In this document: piece after piece, positions 56,601 to 64,000 of the stretch
Numbering within the stretch: position 1 is the first letter of the stretch
Layout of the letters: every line of letters starts with the position of its first letter
Assembly (NCBI GenBank): GCA_934045905.1
Contig: OW203767.1
Span: forward strand, 15,627,073-15,691,072
DNA: 64,000 nt
Reading direction: 5' to 3'
From: Leuctra nigra
Taxonomy: Eukaryota > Arthropoda > Insecta > Plecoptera > Leuctridae
The notes under the pieces: generated by a model
The model's database searches: none
The model's input: only the letters and a program-made list of their open reading frames with translations
What the model was told of the DNA's origin: nothing
Program-made: the position numbers and the translations under genes

Positions 56601-59600
56601 CAGTTCAGTGTCTAGATTAGTGACGTCAATCCGGTATTTCAAAATATCTTAATCGAACTAAAAGAAAATGTTCACAGATTCTTCAGTAGTCACTACACTT
56701 GATGGGACCAATGAAACCGCACAACTTTTAACCAATTTCCATCACAGGGTGAACCAGTGGAATAACAGTTTCGCCACAACACGAACGTCGAACAAATTTA
56801 CTCGCTCGAGCTCATGCTTCTGCCCAAACAAAGTTCTTCGCAGTCGCGCTTTATTATTGAATTGAAGATAATATTTTAGATTGATTGAACTGTGTTTTAT
56901 TGAAGTGCATGCCCAAAAACACTATTAAATTTTAACAAATAATGAATGAAATAACAGGATAACACAGTGTTTCTCCATTGTTCCAGTATGATCCTGGTTG
57001 GTCAACTGCTGCTTCAGGACAGCGGTTCGAACCCCTGCAGTGTCCCGCCTCTAATCCTCGATGGTCGTCACATCCTGGTGTTTCTCCTCTTCCAGATGTT
57101 GTCCCCTCCTGTTACTTCGCAGTAACGTTAGCTGTCTGATAGGAGTATTGCAGTGAATAACGCTGTTGTTAGAAATTGTCCGTTAATAGGATAGAGTATC
57201 ATATTTTTCGATTTCAAAAATAACAAAATATGGAAATTTGAGTTTGGAAGTGTGACGTAACATAACTACTTACACACCCTCCCCCCCCCCCTTATGACTA
57301 TGTCACAAAAAGTGACCCCCCCCCTCCCCATCAAATCGCGAACGTAGTTTATGGACTGCACCTTAGTGAAAGCGCTGTTGTTTGAACCGTAGCTTTTCGA
57401 CTGCACGATGTACGCGATGTCTGTGTTAGTGTGCTGATTATACGGTGGTGCAAAGTCTGGTCACTAAGTGAACATCGCTGTTGTTAGAACCGTAGCTCTT
57501 CGACTGCACGATGAACGCGATGTCTGTGTTAGTGTGCTGATTATACGGTGGTGCAAAGTCTGGTCACTAAATGAACTACGCTGTTGTTAGAACCGTAGCT
57601 CTTCGACTGCACGATGAACGCGATGTCTGTGTGAGTGTGCTGATTATACGGTGGTGCAAAGTCTGGTCACTAAGTGAACTACGCTGTTGTTAGAACCGTA
57701 GCTCTTCGACTGCACGATGAACGCGATGTCTGTGTGAGTGTGCTGATTATACGGTGGTGCAAAGTCTGGTCACTAAGTGAACAACGCTGTTGTTAGAACC
57801 GTAGCTCTTCGACTGCACGATGAACGCGATGTCTGTGTTAGTGTGCTGATTATACGGTGGTGCAAGAGTCTGGTCACTAAGTGAACATCGCTGTTGTTAG
57901 AACCGTAGCTCTTCGACTTGCACAATGAACGCGATGTCTGTGTGAGTGTGTTGATTATACGGTGGTGCAAAGTCTGGTCACTAAGTGAACTACGCTGTTG
58001 TTAGAACCGTAGCTCTTCGACTGCACGATGAACGCGATGTCTGTGTTAGTGTGCTGATTATACGGTGGTGCAAGAGTCTGGTCACTAAGTGAACATCGCT
58101 GTTGTTAGAACCGTAGCTCTTTGACATGCACAATGAACGCGATGTCTGTGTGAGTGTGTTGATTATACGGTGGTGCAAAGTCTGGTCACTAAGTGAACAT
58201 CGCTGTTGTTAGAACCGTAGCTCTTCGACTGCACGATGAACGCGATGTCTGTGTGAGTGTGTTGATTATACAGTGGTGCAAAGTCTGGTCACTAAGTGAA
58301 CATCGCTGTTGTTAGAACCGTAGCTCTTCGACTGCACGATGAACGCGATGTCTGTGTGAGTGTGCTGATTATACGGTGGTGCAAAGTCTGGTCACTAAGT
58401 GAACATCGCTGTTGTTAGAACCGTAGCTTTTCGACTGCACGATGAACGCGATGTCTGTGTGAGTGTGCTGATTATACGGTGGTGCAAAGTCTGGTCACTA
58501 AGTGAACATCGCTGTTGTTAGAACCGTAGCTCTTCGACTGCACGATGAACGCGATGTCTGTGTGAGTGTGCTGATTATACGGTGGTGCAAGAGTCTGGTC
58601 ACTAAGTGAACATCGCTGTTGTTAGAACCGTAGCTCTTCGACTGCACGATGAACGCGATGTCTGTGTGAGTGTGCTGATTATACGGTGGTGCAAAGTCTG
58701 GTCACTAAGTGAACATCGCTGTTGTTAGAACCGTAGCTCTTCGACCTTCACGATGAACGCGATGTCTGTGTGAGTGTGCTGATTATACGGTGGTGCAAAG
58801 TCTGGTCACTAAGTGAACATCGCTGTTGTTAGAACCGTAGCTCTTCGACTGCACGATGAACGCGATGTCTGTGTGAGTGTGCTGATTATACGGTGGTGCA
58901 AAGTCTGGTCACTAAGTGAACATCGCTGTTGTTAGAACCGTAGCTCTTCGACTGCACGATGAACGCGATGTCTGTGTGTTGATAATACGGTGGTGCAAAG
59001 TCTGGTCACTAAGTGAACATCGCTGTTGTTAGAACCGTAGCTATTCGACTGCACGATGTACGCAATGTCTGTGTGAGTGTGCTGATTATACGGTGGTGCA
59101 AAGTCTGGTCACTAAGTGAACATCGCTGTTGTTAGAACCGTAGCTCTTCGACTGCACGATGAACGCGATGTCTGTGTGTTGATAATACGGTGGTGCAAAG
59201 TCTGGTCACTAAGTGAACATCGCTGTTGTTAGAACCGTAGCTCTTCGACTGCACGATGAACGCGATGTCTGTGTGAGTGTGCTGATTATACGGTGGTGCA
59301 AAGTCTGGTCACTAACACTGAGTGAACATCGCTGTTGTTAGAACCGTAGCTATTCGACTGCACGATGTACGCAATGTCTGTGTGAGTGTGCTGTGAATGC
59401 GATGGCGCAACGTTGTCACTGTTGAGCTACGAATTAAAATAACTATTACTTGCAGCTCTTTATATGACCGTGTTGTTGTTTATTTTGATAAATCTAACAA
59501 GATATTTAATGCCGCTTTTTGAGTGATTTTGTTATAGTGTCTTGCTGCCTGACTGGTGTTGATACACACACACTGTTTCCCGGGTTTCGATATTTTTGCA

Positions 59601-62600
59601 GATCAACTATTTTCCTTCCAATACGTTCACAGGTAATTATGTTATGGAACTTTTCAATATCATACTTTTGGGCATGCACTTCATCGTGTATATAAGGTCT
59701 CTCTTTGTTAATTTTCTTTTTATTTCGAAAGGATTTCCCACGGACATGACTTCTCTTCTGCTGCAATTTTCCCATAGCTTATTGTACAATACATTCATAT
59801 GCTTGATAGAAACGTGTTTATTGATGTATCTGTTTCATACACATTGTTGAAGTGAAGAAGGCTGTATTTCCTGACAGGCGTCTTTGCTGCTCTTTCCGAC
59901 GTTAAGCGTCTGGGCGTCGCCACGTCAGCGTGTCAAGCTGAAAATTTACCTACTTTGAATTTAGATTATTCATGAAATTGTATACGCAAGTGATGAAAAT
60001 AAAATTAATTTGTCTCCAATTTTCCTGTCTTCACCTTCAATTGATGGTTTCTAATATTTTAGTCATGACTAAGCTCCCAACAAGAGTTGCCGTTTGTCAA
60101 CTTCGTTCTTTTTGGTATATAAAAAACAGTGATCTTTACGCTTAAATCTAGCATAAATCATGACACAGCGTCCCTGATTTCCTTATTCTTCCTCCTCCAC
60201 AGCTGCTCAACCAAACTCAATCAAATCACTGCTATCATTTCCTATCTCCATATTCTAAAATAAGACCTGATATATCCTTTTGACTAACCTCAATTCAGCA
60301 GTCGAGTGAAAAGCAATCGACTAGAATCTCTTCTATAAAACTTTATCATCAGTCAACGACATTTGCTCGCTCCGCTAAGATGAGATCAGAAGCAATGAAG
60401 CCACGAGAACTGTTCTCTTTTCGGTTCGTTGAGTTCACAATATGCGCGACAACAATTCCCACTCCCCCGATATCGTCCCCGACTTCATTAGGAATGAGCC
60501 ATGCAAAATGACAGCAACACATCTTTCAAATGTTTAAAGCATGATGGTTTAAAGAACAGTTGTGTGATGATATGTCTTCATTTATTAGAATACTTTGTAA
60601 ATTGAACACCGTTGTGAATTGATTTGAATCACAATTGTTTTTTTGGTAATGGAAGGGTAAGGGGGGGGGGGGGGTCTGGCAATATGTGACATAATTATTA
60701 AGGAGGGTTCATCGATTTTGTGACAAACAGCGACATGGGGGGGGGGGGGGAGGGGGGGTTGAAGAAGGCCTAAAAAACTGTTAAATAATTAATGGGCGTC
60801 CCATAAATAGTATTCAAAATTGAGCTAAGTGACTATGGCAATTGATAGTAGATTTGAAGGTCGTAATTCTTACGGTTGTTGCCCCCCCCCCCCCCCCCCC
60901 TGGAATCATCTCTGATGGTCGGACTTGCCTTGGGTTTCTTGTCACCGTCTCGGATCTGCTCTGGCAGAAGCGACCAGGGAAGATGGGTCTTGATGAACCT
61001 CGGAGACGGCAGGGAGTCGACGTACTTGACGGAGTCGCTGACGAAGGGCGGCAACTTGAGATCCGGGATGCGGGGGAGGATGTCCGTGTAGTCGAACAGC
61101 GTGGAGTGTCTGACGGGAAGAAATAAAGTTCGTTCATGTTTAGAATAGCAAGCCAATATGGCGGCCGTGTACTACTGTAGTCAAGCGAACTTATACGTAC
61201 ACATGTAAATATCAATACAATATTCAAAAATATGTATAAAACCACTGTAGATAAAAATAAATCAATATTATTGAATATTTCTAATATTTTTTACTATTAA
61301 ACATAGTGTATTTCACATAATTTATACAATTTCAATAATCCAAAGGAGAAAGTAGATCTTGCCATTGACAGGGTAGTGTTCACGTGAGCGACCAATCAAC
61401 GACGTGATTGACCTAAACGTCAGAAATATTTTTATCGTGAACGAACTTTAGCAGGATTTTTTTTATTTATTTAGGGCCGGTATACCGAAGTAACCTGAGC
61501 CGGATTCACTAAATATTGGAATAAATTGGATACTTCAATCAGATACCTCAAAACGAATGGATCAAGCTAAAATTTAGCAAATATCTTTTTTAACAACCTA
61601 GGTAGGTAGGTAGGTATATGATTTTTTACGCTATCCTATAAATTGTTAAAAGTATGATGACTTATAACATTCGCAATTTCAGAATTCATTCTCGTCGATT
61701 TAATCATGGAACTACTGTTTTTTTTCTCTTCTGAAATTCACTCGAGCCGTCATATACATTTTGAATTTATTTACGTTTGTACGATGTCGCTCCAATATAA
61801 AGCAGTTATGATCGCGGTGTATCCCTGAATATCCCAGCATTAGGTCTCTTTGAATCTCTCAACGCTCAAATGAATATAGAGTTAATGAAATAAAATTTTG
61901 ATTTTAACGTGGCTCAACCGATCGAACATTCCAAAATATTTATTTTTTGAAATTACCATCATGAATTACTTTTTTCAACATTTCAACTATATTTAAGTAT
62001 AAAAGAATCATAAAATGTCATTTAACTTGCAACCCCTGTCTTACAGTGAGTTTTCAAATTATTGCTTTCCGAGAAAGAACAAAACTTTAACACAGGAGGT
62101 ATAGGAAAATCAGTGCGTTTTTGGTTTATAACTTCTAAAATAGCACACGTTGGTATTGTTTTCAATTTTTTTCCTAATAGGATATCCATATATCTACCAG
62201 AAAATAAGTTTTTTGTTCAAAGTTGGGACTACATAAAAATTAGATCTTCATTATTAGCCTAAATGTGACACGATTTTACTTGTCTGCCATAAGATAACAT
62301 GGGGAAGAAAACTCAATTTATCTCAAAAACTAGACACGAGAAGTGTTTAATTTTTTCAAGGAATGTGTATGGCATGAATATCAGTATGTAGACAAAAAAT
62401 TATGAAAATCTGAGACCATGCCCGATTGGATGAGCCACCTTAAATGTTCATACGCGACTGCAGTTTGGGCCCCTTAGTTCCACAAGTGCAAAAGTGAGAT
62501 ACTAAATATACAATTAAACCAGCGAATAGGTGGAAGAGTCGACGATGTTGCAGTATAATTACAAAATGTGAATACTGCACAATGAACACAATGAACACAA

Positions 62601-63160
62601 TGACACAATGTACACAATGAAGCACGCAGGTACATAGGAAGGGGGGCGGGGAGGATGGGGGAAAAGTCCCCTCCCCATCTGATTCAATCCCCCCTCCCTA
62701 TGGTTTTATACATTTATATAATGTAAAGATAAAAATATGCTTTAAAAGTATAAAAATTGCGTAGAAGTGCACCAAATCCATGCTAGAAATTCAAAAAGTT
62801 TCCGGGTCTGTGGGCCCCGGTTCCGCATGTCCTTGGGGGAGGGGGGGTCTTTCCCCCCGACCCTAATTGTCTTCGTAGCGAAAAGTGAATTTAAAGTGTT
62901 TTGCAATACCCCCCCCCCCCCCCCCCCCCCCCCCCTTGCAAATTTAGTTCCTACGCGCCTGATAGCATGACATGTGATGTCGAATGTCAGACTTCAAGTG
63001 TGTAAGTATCTAAACTCGTCACAGATCTCTATTATATGATTCAGGGATGATATTCCGACTCACTCGAGGAACGGGAATCTCTCTGGCAAGAACTGCTTGG
63101 CTGCTTCGTAGTTCAAATCATTCCCGATGCACCAGACCATCTCCTGACACCAAGTTGTGC
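50641..63160 (-). CDS. Cytosolic sulfotransferase 2, 5' end outside window
   Basis: Paralogue of the gene ending at 49676, in tail-to-tail orientation. Exons in transcript order: 63160-63064 (97 nt), 61109-60929 (181), 52551-52431 (121), 51847-51753 (95), 50934-50641 (294). Exon lengths 97, 121 and 95 and all phases equal those of the neighbour. The first two coding exons, with the N-terminus and the start of the PAPS loop, should lie beyond base 64000. Motifs: GTTWCQEMVWC, IKTHLPWSLLP with catalytic-type His, YVARNAKDTCLSYFHHC, and FMRKGEVDEWKGGM. The last differs from the usual RKGxxGDWK in having D-E for G-D. The intron after 60929 begins GC (AAG|GCAAGT), is about 8.4 kb and contains a satellite. 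Five tandem copies of the acceptor region precede exon 52551. Confidence 0.92.
52496..53135 (-). repeat. Fivefold 127-bp tandem repeat of an exon acceptor region
   Basis: Each unit carries CCTCCTCAG, then about 57 bp of exon (encoding IIYVARNAKDTCLSYYQHCK), then about 65 bp of intron-like sequence. Exon starts recur at 52551, 52678, 52805, 52932 and about 59 to 127 bp further on. Only the copy at 52551 continues into the full exon (EGYEGNFEDFCKLF); the others read YQHC instead of FHHC and end without a donor. Confidence 0.95.
53136..57365. other. Intron of sulfotransferase 2, no further exons seen
   Basis: AT-rich with long C runs at about 53230, 54782 and 55020. Two direct repeats of about 75 bp (ACACCAGTTCAGT, GACGTCAATCCGGTA, TATCTT-ATCGAACTAA) lie at about 55465-55540 and 56595-56662. 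Open frames here resemble nothing known. Confidence 0.5.
57240..57362. repeat. C-run element copy
   Basis: GTGTGACGTAACATAACTAC, C runs, GACTATGTCACAAAAAGTGA, then CGAACGTAGTTTATGGACTG. Its outer parts are mutually inverted and match the G-run family at 22015 and 60655. Confidence 0.5.
57366..59400. repeat. 103-bp satellite array, about 20 copies
   Basis: Head-to-tail units with GTCTGGTCACTAAGTGAACA, TCGCTGTTGTTAGAACCGTA, GCTCTTCGACTGCACGATGA and GCTGATTATACGGTGGTGCA. Units differ by few substitutions and small indels (GCAAGAGTCTGG variants; an 8-bp deletion in two units near 58975 and 59175). Two-unit blocks at 57773-57975 and 57990-58190 are near-identical, so local multi-unit duplication has occurred. 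The unit length is not a multiple of three, and no spacer variation exists, so it is neither coding nor CRISPR. Confidence 0.97.
60655..60800. repeat. G-run element copy
   Basis: G run, GGCAATATGTGACATAATTA, TTTTGTGACAAACAGCGACA, second G run, GGCCTAAAAAACTGT and TAATTAATGGGCGTCCCATA. Same family as 22015-22085. Confidence 0.55.
61124..61450. mobile_element. MITE family C, copy 2
   Basis: Ends TAAAGTTCGTTCATG and ATCGTGAACGAACTTTA. It starts only 14 bp from the acceptor of the sulfotransferase 2 exon at 61109, so the region that would hold the branch point of that intron lies inside the element. Confidence 0.82.
62627..62961. mobile_element. TIR element with G and C runs
   Basis: 335 bp. 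Ends CAGGTACATAGGAA and TTCCTACGCGCCTG are inverted repeats of hAT character. Interior has GGGGCGGGGAGG, GGGCCCCGG and a C run of about 25. The flanking octamers GAAGCACG and ATAGCATG agree only partly. Confidence 0.65.
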
Positions 63161-64000
63161 CTGAAACCAAATACTCGGCATAAGTTCAAAACACTTTTAA
63201 CACATTTTAAAATCCCTTCATTTGAAGAGGATAAGTGGTAAATAAAAATTTTGGATCTAGCTTTAATATCCATTTTCTTGATATGTTATGTTGAGAAAAA
63301 TTAATAAAAAATAATAAAGAAAAAAGTTTTATTTTTCATATATTTCATGAACATGTGGCTAAAATATTTACTCGATGATATTACCCTTGGGGCGATGGCA
63401 ACAGTTTTGGTAAATTATTTGCAACCGACTGATTATAAGCTGTCGACGTCAGCTTTTTCGGCTGAATGATAATTGATATTTCAATGTGAGATTTTAAATT
63501 GAAATGATCGACGATCAAAGTAAAACTTGCTAAGCGAAATAGGAATATTTTAAGGAGAGTGGCATATTGAAGAAAAATATAATGTAATGAACGGTTCAAA
63601 CCAGAGTTCAAATATAATCATTGAAGGGTTAAACCCATTGATAAAGAGAGCATAGCAATTAATAATAATTCGAAATTAGTTGACGTTTAATCATGTAATT
63701 CACCATAGCAAAGTAACCAAGCATTTGCTTGGGCTAACAAGTTGAAAGGTCATTTGATTTTTATTCATGAAATTCAGCCGCCTGTATTGTGTAAGAAGAG
63801 CCAGTGATTAAATACAGCCATGTCATTCATTGATCAACAAGTTCGAAGCGATCGCTTGACAAGGACAATAATCAAGATTCTTGTCTAGGAAATACGGACT
63901 CCGTCGTAAAAACTGATTGATTTTCAGTAACCTGTTAGTTCAATGTCGCTTTTGTAAGGAAAATATCAGATTATATCTTTGGAGATAGAAAATGATTATG

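Noticed and set aside
57000..57060. GGTTCGAACCCC as a tRNA T loop
   Set aside because: No D arm, acceptor stem or anticodon arm can be drawn around it.
57366..59400. Regular 103-bp repeats as a CRISPR array
   Set aside because: The whole unit is repeated with no variable spacers, in an intron of a eukaryotic gene; it is a satellite.

Overview
The window is AT-rich, gene-poor animal DNA. Every gene is split by GT/AG introns, introns run to several kb, and small transposon relics fill most of the remaining space. The gene content (copine, N-acetylglucosamine kinase, FEM1, an Mdm2-type RING protein, paired cytosolic sulfotransferases) together with abundant TAGG/CCTA tetranucleotide tracts suggests an arthropod, most likely an insect and perhaps a hemipteran. 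The species is an inference only. Nothing prokaryotic, viral or CRISPR-like was seen.

Layout. (1) 946-10655, minus: a complete nine-exon copine (551 aa). (2) 11555-12848, plus: a two-exon 270-aa protein ending in an Mdm2/Mdm4-type RING with exact zinc-ligand spacing, divergent from copine across about 0.9 kb. (3) 14095-23493, minus: a complete eight-exon N-acetyl-D-glucosamine kinase (348 aa), including an 11-codon first exon about 6 kb upstream of the rest. (4) 23.5-33 kb: no gene recognised, but many inverted-repeat elements (piggyBac-like, hAT-like, Harbinger-like, mariner-like), then a decayed Barentsz/CASC3 copy at about 33.06-33.47 kb. (5) 33779-39023, minus: a complete six-exon FEM1B-like ankyrin protein, a CUL2 substrate receptor. 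(6) 42037-49676, plus: a complete seven-exon cytosolic sulfotransferase (345 aa). (7) 50641 to beyond the right edge, minus: a second, convergent sulfotransferase with matching exon phases, whose 5' exons lie outside the window. Its roughly 8.4 kb intron holds about 20 copies of a 103-bp satellite.

The genes are not an operon and share no evident pathway; they are ordinary neighbours. The two sulfotransferases are a tail-to-tail paralogous pair. The most unusual feature is that these two genes carry three independent tandem duplications, each straddling an exon-intron junction. Two multiply a splice donor (3 and 6 copies) and one multiplies a splice acceptor (5 copies). The second points of interest are the Mdm2-type RING protein without a visible p53-binding or RanBP2 zinc-finger domain, and a GC-AG intron in the second sulfotransferase whose neighbouring upstream intron ends beside a transposon insertion.

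Exon boundaries were set by hand from splice consensus, phase continuity and family alignment from memory. No database search was possible.
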